From Paraphysomonas bandaiensis (Eukaryota > Chrysophyceae), in assembly GCA_965644295.1 (NCBI GenBank), contig CBFFRP010000046.1:1-64000 (forward strand): 64,000 bases of DNA, given 5' to 3'. A program made the position numbers and the translations under genes. The notes under the pieces were generated by a model, which made no database searches, was not told where the DNA came from, and saw nothing but the letters and a program-made list of their open reading frames with translations. This document shows, piece by piece, positions 44,983 through 56,200 of this stretch (its first letter is position 1; every line of letters begins with the position of its first letter).

Positions 44983-47383
44983 ATGTCAGGCATGTCATCT
45001 CTATTAACTGATCTGAATCTATGCGGAGAGGAGCGTATTCAGAGCATACACGGACTGTTTCATATATGCCATAAACTAGACGACAATCAGGCCGATAGAC
45101 TCACAGCAGCCATCAGCAGCCTACTTAAGAGCAAAACTATCAATGATCGAATTGCATTTTGGAAGTTGATTCCATTAATGACTCAATCGTCACATGCGTA
45201 TCGGTTCAGTGGATGTCTGTGTGCATGTATCGACAAGCTGCACTTTCATTTGCAATCAGTGGAACATATCGCTGAGATGAATGCTGTTACTGAGGCGATG
45301 TATGGTTTTATGGGATCGCATTTCGTAACGACAGAATTTACTGAAAAAGTTGAGAATAGTTTTACACGTATTGTTACAACGATATTAAAGTTGGCCAAAT
45401 CAGCTTCTAATGTGCAAAACTGTTTGTTCGGTCTCAATCTTTTGACTGCCATTAGTGAATCACGCGGTCACAATCTGTTCTTTTCTCAAGGATCTGCCAT
45501 TAATAATCTTTGTATATCGTTGCTTCTTCGTAAAGACTTAACTGCAACCGCAGAACCGGGGGTTCCCACCTGTATCACTGATGCGGCTGCCACTCTTCTT
45601 GCATTGAACAGTTCCTTTGGTCCTGCTGAGGTCTATGATCAAGTTTGGCGAGATTTGACTGCAGGTGACGCTTTGCCCATGTATTTTGTGATATTGACGA
45701 TTTTTTTCAGAATTAGCGTGTGTTGTGAAGGTGCTTGGACTGGGCTGTGTAGGTGCAGCTGTTGAGGGAAGAGCAGGCTTTACCTGTAAGGGTGACGGCC
45801 TTCACAAAGCATTGTGCTTGGGAGAAATTTTTAGAGGGGTTAGCAGAGCACTGATCGAGGTGAGTACTTGCTTCATTGTATTGAAATATCTATTGACAAT
45901 CTTCAGATGTCCCGGTGCGGCAACTCCACAGGCACAGTTTACCCTGATGTGGTAACCTTCCTGAAACCTGCTGTCTCTGCTGTTGTTTGCCATCGAATTG
46001 ATCTTTCTATTCTTGACCCTAAGGTAATATTACGTGCTTCTTGTTATGTCCTTTAAGGCATTGGTTCTTGTCTGCAGTTTGTCGTGCCGAATGAATTCTC
46101 TATTTCTCCTGCGCACCTCTCTGTAGTAGCTGTCCAGTTAAAAACGCTCGCAATGAGCGTGTTACGGTCATTGTTATTGACTCCCCTCCCCACAGTTGAT
46201 CCGTTGTCGCTAGTTCAGCTCACTTGCAAGTGTTTGTCGTCTGTACTCTCCCCTGAGTCTTCGGCACCGCCATGTGTGGAAGAGGAGGCCCTTCTCTGTT
46301 TCCGTCGTGCCGTACGGTGCTTTCCTGCAGCAATCTTGGAGGTGAGTTGATGTCCTTATGGTGTTTGCTTTCGTAATATCTGTACAGATGAGTTCTGGCT
46401 CCGTGCAATGTCTTGTGCGTTTATTATCAGATGCAATGCACATAGAAACTTCTATGGCTTCTGATGGTGATATGGTGGGGGTAAAGAGGGCACGTAGTGA
46501 TGAGGTGGAAACTGATCCCAGGTCAAGGTCTAGAGTAATTATGGAGACATGTGAGGTACTATTGATAATGGCTGCCCCCCTGCTTCCCATGGATACGAGG
46601 GAAAAAATTGAATTGACTGTGGCGTTGGGTTTGAGATGTCTGGTGAAGGGGGTACTTCAGCCCCATGTTGGACGAATACAAGAATTTCCTAATGTCGTCT
46701 CGAGAGGCGTGGAGAAACAGGGAACTAGTCATACTGGGCAAAAACGCATTCGGCGGGCAATATGTGAACCTATAAGATGTAGCCCTGAACTTCAGGTATC
46801 CTTGCTGCGACTCGCCTGTGCGGAGGTGATGTCAGTGTATTCCGATGGCTCACGTAGTGGGAACGTGTCATTGTTGAAGCATGCGTGTCTTGCCTGCTCC
46901 GCATTGGAGGTGACAGCTGTGGAGGCTGGGAGGGTAGCACTTTGCGTCGAAAATATTCTTTTTCCTTCTGGTGGTAGTATTCCGAGACCACAAACAGCAC
47001 TTTGCTGCCCGAATGTATCTGTGTCGGCTGTAGCTGCTGCACAGAGCAGGATTGATGAACATTCTGAGGCTGAGATGAGCCGCACATACGCCAAGGAGCC
47101 ATCACCTGTGCATATTCAACCCGCCTCTTGTGAGACCTCCACATGTAGAGATAACATGACTGCATCTAATTGTCTGGACGATAGAGCGAATACTGATAGA
47201 GTAACACCAATCAAACCACCACCAACATCTAGTGGGGTGTATGGAACACTTCCCCCGGCAATGAAATTAGACCATGAAGCTCCAAATGAAAGTGCAAATT
47301 ACGTTTCTGATGGTGAAAATTCTGATTCGAGTGATGATTTACCAGATATTGATATTGATGCTGATCCTGATTCCATGAGCTAG
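44983..47383 (+). CDS. PELP1/RIX1-like helical-repeat protein (putative pre-60S assembly factor)
   Basis: Exons: 44983-45664, 45711-45859, 45907-46023, 46078-46341, 46388-47383; 735 aa, in phase. The protein is predicted all-helical, ARM/HEAT-like, with no catalytic motif. It ends in a strongly acidic tail (NSDSSDDLPDIDIDADPD). Helical repeats followed by a proline-containing linker and acidic C-terminus, and the segment LLKHACLACSALEVTAVEA near a region of short hydrophobic helices, recall PELP1/Rix1, the scaffold of the complex that acts with Las1 and MDN1 on pre-60S ribosomes. I see no single decisive motif, so this is a fold-and-architecture guess. It could be another nuclear ARM-repeat protein. 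Divergent from the SEL1L-like gene. Confidence 0.5.
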
Positions 47384-48255
47384 AGATTTAGTCAGTAGCT
47401 GCTAACGTAATTAATAACGTTGATGTTGTTCGCTATACAATTATGTTGACAGTTGTTGAATAGAACACGTATTTTCGAAATAACGTGATGGCAAACTGAG
47501 TTCAAATTTAGGTTGTATATAAGTGCCGCCTAGTACAAAATGCTACTCATAGTATAGCGGGGTGCGAAACTTGCGGCGAGTTAGGGCAATAGCTCAGACT
47601 AAAGTCAGCAAGTGTCAGGTATATCAACATTCTGCTTGCACCTTTGATAGAGCGAAATTGGTTGCACTTTGGTGCTTGCGTGGACACACAAGCTAAATAG
47701 TAAATAGTAGAGGATCTATTATTCAACCTATAGTCAAATTGGTATAATTTCCAAGTCACACTAAAATTGGTGTAAAAGCCTAGTCATTTAATAATTCATA
47801 TTTTCAGTTCATAATGAGTAGGTTGACTAGGTGTTTTAGGGTATTCACTGAAAGTTTCACTGAAACGTGGGATCATACTCTAGCCATCAATTAATGAAAA
47901 TGTAACCATTGTACACATGCAATATTTCAAACAAGAATTGCGCGGTTTCTCGTGTCCAATCCGGCAAAGTTCGACTATATAACATCCATAACATTATAAC
48001 TCACAGATACTATCTAATATTAAGCTGAATCCTAACAACTTTACCTGCTGTGTGACTTGATCGTTCTGTAATGCGTGGTTTATATTATGCAAGTACAATT
48101 TACCAAACTTGAGTAACAATTAGTTGGCAACTAATTGGTGACAGGTGTCCAACAATAATAATCGCAATAAATTATTAATCAAGTATCCAATTATTGGCAA
48201 TGCAATAATTGCCAATTAATTACCCTAAATTTTATTGCCTTATTTTCCATTAAAT
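47384..48255. other. Convergent intergenic region up to the copia relic
   Basis: About 870 bp AT-rich. Contains GACTAGG repeat copy C (47720-47930). Otherwise nothing recognised. Confidence 0.4.
47720..47930 (-). repeat. GACTAGG dispersed repeat, copy C
   Basis: Same family as copy A: TAGTCAAATTGG, AAGTCACACTAAAATTGG, CCTAGTCATTTAATAAT, TTTTCAGTTCATAAT, GGTTGACTAGG, then GCCATCAATTAATGAAAA about 60 bp on. Reverse complement gives the consensus also seen at 53015. Confidence 0.7.
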
Positions 48256-48345
48256 TGTTGGAAATTGCTAATTCTTAACTAGATCTCAGAGAGAATTTGT
48301 CGTTAGACTCTAGATAGAGATTAATTAATATCGTATACACGATAT
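48256..48345 (-). repeat. Copia LTR remnant (left)
   Basis: Contains TTAACTAGATCTCAGAGAGA and a GTCGTTAGACT...TAGATAGA...TTAATTAAT block shared with 52929-53000 in the same orientation. On minus it ends ...CAACA, the expected CA of an LTR end. Its other boundary toward 48730 is not determinable here. Confidence 0.75.
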
Positions 48346-51300
48346 TGTGATAAACAACAGAAACTCATTTTGCTCCACGAATAATCTCCTACATATGTGA
48401 ACCTCTCGTTACTAAACATATCTTGAAAGATCAAACTATTTCCGTTTCTGAATATCATCACAGTATTTGTACATCACCATATTTCACTGTATTCTTGTTC
48501 ATTGTCTTCAAGTAGTGACACACCTAATATACTAGATTATACACAATCCATATTCTAATACTCGCGCTCAATGTAGAGTGCTGTGAGACAAAACAACAGT
48601 GAGCACAGTAATCTTTATGCTATATATGACTATCTAGTCCCAGATAAAATAGATGTGAAATCTTTTAAAGATACAATGTATAACTAGCAGTCAACTAGAT
48701 ATATATACAGTTATGTGGAATTTTCACCCACTAAAACACACCTTTAACCTCTTCGGGGTCGTTTCTTCTGCAGCTCCTCCACCCTGGTTGACACGCTTCT
48801 CTTTACCCCCGTAATCGTTTTCTCATGACGGCTGAAAATCTTCGTAGACGATGCCTTCGTAAAAATATCGGCCGCCATATCATCCGTAGACACATGAATC
48901 ATTGCTGTAGAAAATTTTCCATTAACATGATCTCTTACCCAGTGATACTTGATGTCAACATGCTTCGACCTCTTATGATACACTGGATATTCTCAGAATA
49001 ATCCTTTGCACTCTTGCTGCCCATAAAGAATGGAGTCGGATTTTTGCTACTAAGAGTCCGAGCCCCTTGAACACCCCCCGAAGCCACACCAGTTGTTGCA
49101 TATAGCCGCATACTCCGCGATATACTCAGATTCCATGCTTGAAGTCGCAACTGTGGTCTGAATCTTGGACTGCCAGGCCAATGCACCCGCACACAATGTT
49201 GTGAACCGCCGAGTCATCCTATCACCAGCCCAGTCTGAGTCACTAAACACATGTAAATCGAACTCACTCCCACTAAATCTGAAACTGTACCACGCAAATA
49301 TTTCAACAGATGAATAGCTAATCTACACGCTGCATGTGTTGGACAACTACTAAACCGAGCTAATAACCCCACTGCATAGGCCAGATCAGGTCAAGTATAA
49401 ATTGCCAGACGCAACACCGCTCCAATAATTCGCCAATACGGAAATGATTCGACCCACTGCGTCTGCTCCTCCGTGACCTCACGTTGCTCTGCTAACAAAA
49501 CCTGAACAGTAGTAGGTAGTGGAGTCTCCTTGTTCTTACTACTCTTTCCCATAACATAATCGACCCTTGTGATCCTGATATTCAGGAACCGCTGCCACAC
49601 ACACCCAGATCATGCATCTCAAACTTTTCACAGAACTAAAGTGCAACGATTTAATAAACTTATCAATATGTTTATTCCACTGCCGCCGTGAGGACCGCAA
49701 TTCATACAATGCCTTGATAAATTTGAAAACACTACCCTGCTGGCAATTCATCATCTGGTGGGGGTGCCATCATATAAACATCCCCTTCAAGATCGGCATA
49801 TAACAAAACGCCGATGATACGTCCAACTGGTGCACATGCATATGTAACATAAATGAAATCGCTAGGACCAGTCTAATGATTATCCCTTCTCACCACTGGA
49901 GCAAAGTTGGACTGCTCCTCCTCCGTTTTCTTTTGTAGATTTCCTAATGCTACCAGCCGCGCTTTAAAATAAACATTATTGCCTAGAATATCTCGCTTCA
50001 CCGTGTGCACATGTACTTTGCTCTTACCAATTTCACTCCTCTTGGAGTTCGCATAATCTTTAGAACACGTCTCCTTAGCAATGAGGTCTTCTAGACCCTC
50101 CGAGCTTGTCTCCATTTATCAAACTGTAGAGACTTTTCCGCATCTGCATATGAATTCGGTACCCTAATATCCTCTGGACTCAACTCTGCATGTATGTGTT
50201 AATTTTGCAGTGCATAATTTCTACCTCTACCATATTAATTTACTCCAATACAGATGTATTTGCCAACCTACGCTGCAGCCGCTTCCTCCGTTTACGACCA
50301 TCACCGTCAAGTTCAATTGGTCGACGAGGTATATAAGACTTCGATTCTTGCTCATCCTGAGAGCACAAACATCTTGCGTTATGTGATTTTTGACATCTCC
50401 GACATCATGTCCTGCTGCTTCTCCTGTAGTTATTCCCGGGTTTTTAGCAGTCATTCCCACAACGTTCTCAACGTGAAGAGGCACCCTGTGCTCTATGCGC
50501 ACACGACCTGCAGTAACAAATAGACGATATGCAACTATTACGTCCTTACATTCTACGACTCTAGTCGTCTTGTAAAGAAGTCCATCTTCATCTCATCAAT
50601 ATGATAAGATTCTTCCAAGCTGGCATAGTCGGACGCGAGCTTGGGTCTAGCGGCGTCAAGCACTCGAAGAGCATCTATCTCCGCGAAATACCTCTCGGAG
50701 CGTGACGGCGTCGTCTCATCCGTTAGTACATGCACCGAGATAACAACCGTATTGGTTGATTCGCCGACATGAGTCTTTTCTTCCCAGTCCTTCGGAGTGA
50801 AAACATAGGCTTGACACCCCCATATACCCTGAGGTATTTGAGATTTGGAGGCACACTCTAAGACACTCAATTGGAGACATATTATATCCTTTGGCTGTTT
50901 TCGTTGGCAATCGAATTAGAACATACCTGGCTGCCATATATGCATCTAGCCAGAACTGTGGTGGCAATCCTGACTGGATCAACATATAGCTAGTGTCATT
51001 TCCCCACTGGTTCTGAACTTTCTCTCCTCAATAGAGTTCATTTCTGGAGAGAAAGTGGAGCTCCACGTATGTTGATGACATCCTTGGGACCTTAGATACT
51101 GGCGTTACTCATCATTGACTAGTAGCTCTCCAGCTCCATCTGCATGACAATGACTCATGTCTAATTTGTACCTTCACACATCGCCCAGAACATCCTGATG
51201 GCATGATGTGTTATCTTCAGTACGTATCTCTCTCCTCCTCGAACCAGAAGATGGAGTCTTCATCCTTCGTCCGGAAACTGATTCTGGCTATCTTTGCCCT

Positions 51301-52928
51301 GGCACACACATCACACAGACATTGATCCTTTGACACCCTTGTCGAAAGATGCCTACACTACAATCCTGTTCCAAGAATCAGCATCAGCTTATGGGCTTCC
51401 AATAATGCATGGTTATTGAAATGTCCCGCTCTCCGATACAACAATTACCCATATATATCTCCACCCTTTTCATATTCCTCTGCCTTTTCTCATATATTGA
51501 TACATGTTGTTCATCATCAATGTTTCTAATGAATGACAAAAACATGCTTGATTATCACACAAGCACATCTAAGGTAATCAATGGCTCAAAAAGAGGACCC
51601 GAAATTCATGTCACGAATGTGTGGGTTCCCGTGGGGCATGGAAAGATATTGAAATATTAGATCAGATCAATCGGTACCGGTGTTCCGGACGAAAGATAAA
51701 CGAGATGGAATATAGGTTCACGGTGCGATACAGCATTCAAATTTACATCAGTAATACTGATGAGCTGGTGCTGGAATGACCCGTGATAAATGGCATGACT
51801 GCTGTGCTAATACAGCAATTGTTGGAGCTCCTAGATGTATCAGCTACACCGAGTGATTATGAGATAAATCTAAGCGACAGAGCGGGTGAAGACGAGGTGG
51901 AACAGAGGAGCACATTCCTCATTCAGCAAACGTTCCCGTAGTCTTGTGATTTTTGACAGATCCGATATGTCCTGCTACTGCTGCTGTAGTTCTTTCAACA
52001 GTATTTCAAACCGTATTATATAATCCTTTGCATCTCCTCTGGAAGCATACGAAAAGAACCATACTGAGTTAACAGTTCACTGATCTTGTTCAGCTTCCCT
52101 CCAGCAAAACATTCTTCAACTCATCAATCATAGCATGTGCTTGAAACCTGTAGCTTCCACTTCCATCATGTTGAGTTTTGCTCAGAATTACAGCTTTTAA
52201 TTGCTTAGAGTACAGTAGTGGTTAATTGTATAATGAGAAGTAATGAGAACTGAATATATTATATTGACCATACAAGAAGATAGTAACGATATAATATCGT
52301 ACTAGAAATGAGTGGTAGTTGAGATAACGTGATATATTGTTCATTATATTTATTATAATCTTCCCTCATCTTAACTTGATTAATGAGTGAATACACGTCC
52401 AGTGAACTTAGTAAATCATCCAATTGTGTCAAAACTTGACACATCTGCCTTGAACCCTTTATGGAACAGATGGAACTTTTGAAGCGACTTCGAAGAAGAT
52501 TGCACTGTTTCCCTGTAATACGAATATGCTATGGCATTCGCCTTCCAGCATTCTTATGCGAGTTACGACCGTATAAAAATGGCAGACAACAGTTGTAGCG
52601 ACTTGTAGAATACGTAACCCCTTTATTATTGATCCTTAGATAGTGTGCCTTCATAATATTGCAATAAGCTTCTGTAATTTACGATACCAATGACTTCTAC
52701 TATCACTACACCGTTACATATCATCTCTGCTCTTAAAGGCCTGTCTGTAAGTATACTCCTCCATTAGCGTACGTGGCTGTAACCCGAAGTCGCTTTCCTT
52801 AGGTGGCGGTTTCACTCTGCTCCTATCTCATAAGGAATGTCTGAAAATCCTCGATCCATTGTTCAACGTTATTCTCGTTGACTCGTTGAACTGCGGAACT
52901 ACTCCTCTATCCTCCTCGCTCTCTACCA

Positions 52929-53005
52929 TGTTGAAGATTTCTCATTCTTAACTAGATCTCAGAGAGAATTAGTCGTTAGACTAGATAGATTAATTAATAC
53001 ATATA
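52929..53005 (-). repeat. Copia LTR remnant (right)
   Basis: Second direct copy of the LTR end, about 60 bp alike to 48256-48320 with a few substitutions and two small gaps. Homology stops at about 53005, where a GACTAGG repeat begins, so the LTR is truncated. Confidence 0.75.
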
Positions 53006-53014
53006 ATGATAGAT

Positions 53015-53195
53015 ACGACTAGGTTTATAACTAAAATTGACTAGGTTGAATAATTATTACTTTGACTAGAAAATTACACCAGTTTGACTAGGTTGAAAAA
53101 TATTTCCGTAATTACTTTGACTAGGCACTTACACCAAAAATAGTGTGACTAGGAAATTACACCAGTTTGACTAGGTTAATTAATATTTCCCGTAG
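53015..53195 (+). repeat. GACTAGG dispersed repeat, copy D (internally duplicated)
   Basis: TTTGACTAG, AATTACACCAGTTTGACTAGG and TTGAATAATTATT/TTAATTAATATTT words occur in two rounds, giving a tandem duplication of an approximately 85-bp core. Strongest copy of the family in the window. It abuts the broken copia LTR. Confidence 0.75.
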
Positions 53196-53292
53196 AATAA
53201 TAGATAGCCATATAATTATTAGTTATTTCGGACACTTCAGTTCTTTACTCAAAACTACACCAAACTTTCCCATAACCACTCTTTGTTCAAAC

Positions 53293-56200
53293 TTATGATA
53301 CGTCCATGATAAGTGCAACTCCAGCCAACACCCACTTTGCAGGGTTTGCTTTAGTTTTTAACTGTGCACAGAATACAAATGTTGGTCCTCGGAAAACAGT
53401 TTTGTAACTTGGACACACATAAATTCCACTAGATGTTTCAGCTTTGTCTGCACCGATAGCTTTGACATTGATAATAGGCATTTTAAAGAACATTTCTTTC
53501 GGCTTAGATCGCTCCAAGACTGACGCTTGAACATCCCAGCGAGCACCCTGGATAAATAGTCCAATAATATACGCGCCATCTCTGGAGTGACTCTCAATCT
53601 CATCGACGCTGAACTTCTTGGTAACGTCTGTCCAAGTGACTAATTTATCCAACTCCCATTGATTCTTTTGGGCAGTCACTTGGCAAATAGCAGTCAAAAA
53701 AGACTGTGGATTCACAAAGCCTGATACCCACGTAACTTTCGGAATTTCCAATGGATTATTCTGCCATTCTTCGAGTTGCGTTAGTCGTTGAGTGAAATCC
53801 ATCAACCACGGAGCCAAGGTTCTCATAGAAGGCCAAGCAATTTTACCCCACGTGGAAGGGACTCTGTCCAAATAGAGCGAACTCTTCAATAGATCCATGG
53901 CATCGCTGATAGTTAATTCGCCTGCGAACCCTAGCATTAGCTCTTTGAGGGATCGCATTATCTCAGACAACAATCTATTCATGACATCCATCTCCTGCAA
54001 AAATACATTCTGATATGGTCCTTGCTCCTCAAGACTTCGAGAAATGTCTTCTGTATCAAATTTCTTCTCAGAAAATCTTTCAATAATATCCAAAGTAACA
54101 TTTTGAGATATTTCATCAGGAGACATCGCACCTTCTCCAGTGGCAGCATCACGAGGCTGTAACTCCAAAATTGTCGCCAAAATTTTGTTCGACTGTGTCG
54201 TACGAAAATCTATTTCAGCGTTAGGATGCAACCCAAAAGCGATTGGGGTATCTTGTGTTAGTTGTGTGTCAATATGCTCGAGGTACTTGTCGTATGACGT
54301 GGGTGATGGGCACATGAAAGATAGTCCTTTCTCTTCGTCATTGAAAGGAAACATCTCGGTTTCATCAAGGAGCTCTTCTTTCATGAAAAACTCTAAGTAT
54401 GTATTTGCAAGACATCTGTCAAAGTCGTTCACAATATGTCCACCGTACATAATTTCACCAAATATGTAACGGAGATCAGCCCAAGGAATCTTCCCGCCAC
54501 CGGAATTCTCCATGTAGTTAGCGAGAACAACAGCAGAATCACGTAGATCACCAATGCTAAATGGGTACATCATATTGAAACCCATGGGTCCATATTGCTT
54601 TCTCTCAAGCATAATCGCGTGGAAGTGGCACAATCCAAACAAAATGCTCTTCATCTTAGAATCACACTCCTCAAACTGTTCTTTGTTAAGCGACGCGAAT
54701 GCTCGCTTAATATTTGCTCTAAGACCAGCGGGAGGTTCATTCGTAATTTTAATACAGCGATTCAGCAAACCAATAGGGATAGAATTGGCAGGATCAGATG
54801 ACAAAAAGAGTCTAAACTTTTTGTGTGAACCTTCAAGCGCGAATTCATCGAGTTTCTTTTCCAGTTCAATGAGCCAATTAGGCATCAGATGAATATTATT
54901 CAACACCACCCAATGACCCTGACGGTGAGCCATTTCTAAGTTTCTCATCGCCACGACATCTTGACCTTGACCCATGGATACATTGTGGTAACTTTCACCA
55001 TACACTAGTCCATATTTGACAGCCAGTGTATCAAGATCTCCCATGACATTAGCACCAGGCGATAAGATAAAGTATATGGGGACCGCAGGGGTAGAATCGC
55101 TTAGACAGCTGTCTAAGATATCTACACTACTAAGGGCAGCATCACATTCAGCATACGCTGGACCGTCAGGAAGAACGCTTCGAATGAAATCCAGAAGACA
55201 GGTGGCAATGCGATCCGGTCGCAAGCAACGAACAACAAGCATTTTCTGGAAAGGGACTCGGTCCAATCCAGCCCAATCAAGAGGCAATTTCTCGTTTTCT
55301 GGTGTAATGTGGTTAAACCACTCACGGAAACGTGGTGCAGCCTCAACCAAATCAGACGTGAATTTATTGAACTGTTCTATATCAGACAATGCCAAGCATG
55401 ATTCCCAAGATGATTTCGGAATCCAATCGATAGGGTTTTCTTCACCAATTTTTCTCGTACCCCTCAACAAGAATTGGAACATTGCTTCGTCCAATATATT
55501 TTCTTCGCCTAAAATACCACGCTTCATTAGATTGAATGTCAACTGTGCCAAGAATATTAACTTGTGCCGTACAAATAATCCTCTACTGACAAAAGTATAA
55601 ATCGTTATTCGCAAGCTAGCCCGTAACAAAAGCACCCGCTCGTTAATATTGTCGTTGGGCTCACAACGCTCAATGGATTTGTAAAAGAACGTTACAAAAC
55701 TGTCTAAACTGTATTGATACTGCGAAAAACGAATTAGATCTATAAAAGAAAAACACATACACTTACCATATGTTCAATAGCACACAACTTCGTTAACAGA
55801 AAGTACAACATAGCACCTTCCGAAGCTGCGGGACGGTATATTTCTCGTGCTAAGTTAATTTCAATTTCAGTTTTCTTTCCCTCGTCCACGGCAATTCCAA
55901 TTTCAACGGCGGCAGCTTTAGTTGCTTCGAGTCCTTCGATAAGAGGAACATCACTGAGAATGTCTTCAGGAGCATTCGCAAGACGCTCGAGCAAATCATC
56001 TTCCAACTGTACAAGTTGAATTTTATACTGCTGGAAAGCGGCTTGAAGGGCTTGCGCCTTCTCCTCAAGTTCTGGTCTTTCTGCTCCTACGACCTTAGCC
56101 AAAAGTTGATCTTCCAATCCACGCTCGGTTGCAATGAAGTTAATGATGGTACATTGTGCTGCGATTTCAGGTTTGTAGTGGGGGTTGCTGAGCTTGGTTT

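Larger units (their letters stand above)
48256..53010 (-). mobile_element. Ty1/copia LTR retrotransposon relic
   Basis: Decayed element read on minus. Fragments appear in copia order: GAG-pre-integrase (CDVCARAKIARISF, about 51270), integrase end (GLPPQFWLDAYMAARYVLIR, 50985; GIWGCQAYVFTPKDWEEKTH, 50820), reverse transcriptase (VYFKARLVALGNLQKK, FAPVVR, about 49900; KALYELRSSRRQWNKHIDKF, about 49700), and RNase H (FSDSDWAGDRMTRR, ATSSMESEYIAEY, about 49100-49250; KYHWVRDHV and ADIFTKA, about 48850-48950). Frames are broken by shifts and stops. Integrase before reverse transcriptase defines copia. Roughly 60-70 bp direct repeats at 48256 and 52929 are the LTR remnants; next to the right one the sequence reads TGGTAGAGAGC on minus, a possible initiator-Met primer site. 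Inactive. Confidence 0.9.

Noticed and set aside
47384-53292. CRISPR-like or satellite array
   Set aside because: Repeated GACTAGG words are irregular in spacing and explained by a dispersed repeat duplicated internally; no regular spacers.
53293-55719. Gamma-type (DNAH5/8) assignment of the dynein
   Set aside because: The C-terminal FVNPQSFLTAI and QGARWD-type segments fit the DNAH9/11/17 class better than the NPQGFLTAMRQE type of DNAH5/8.
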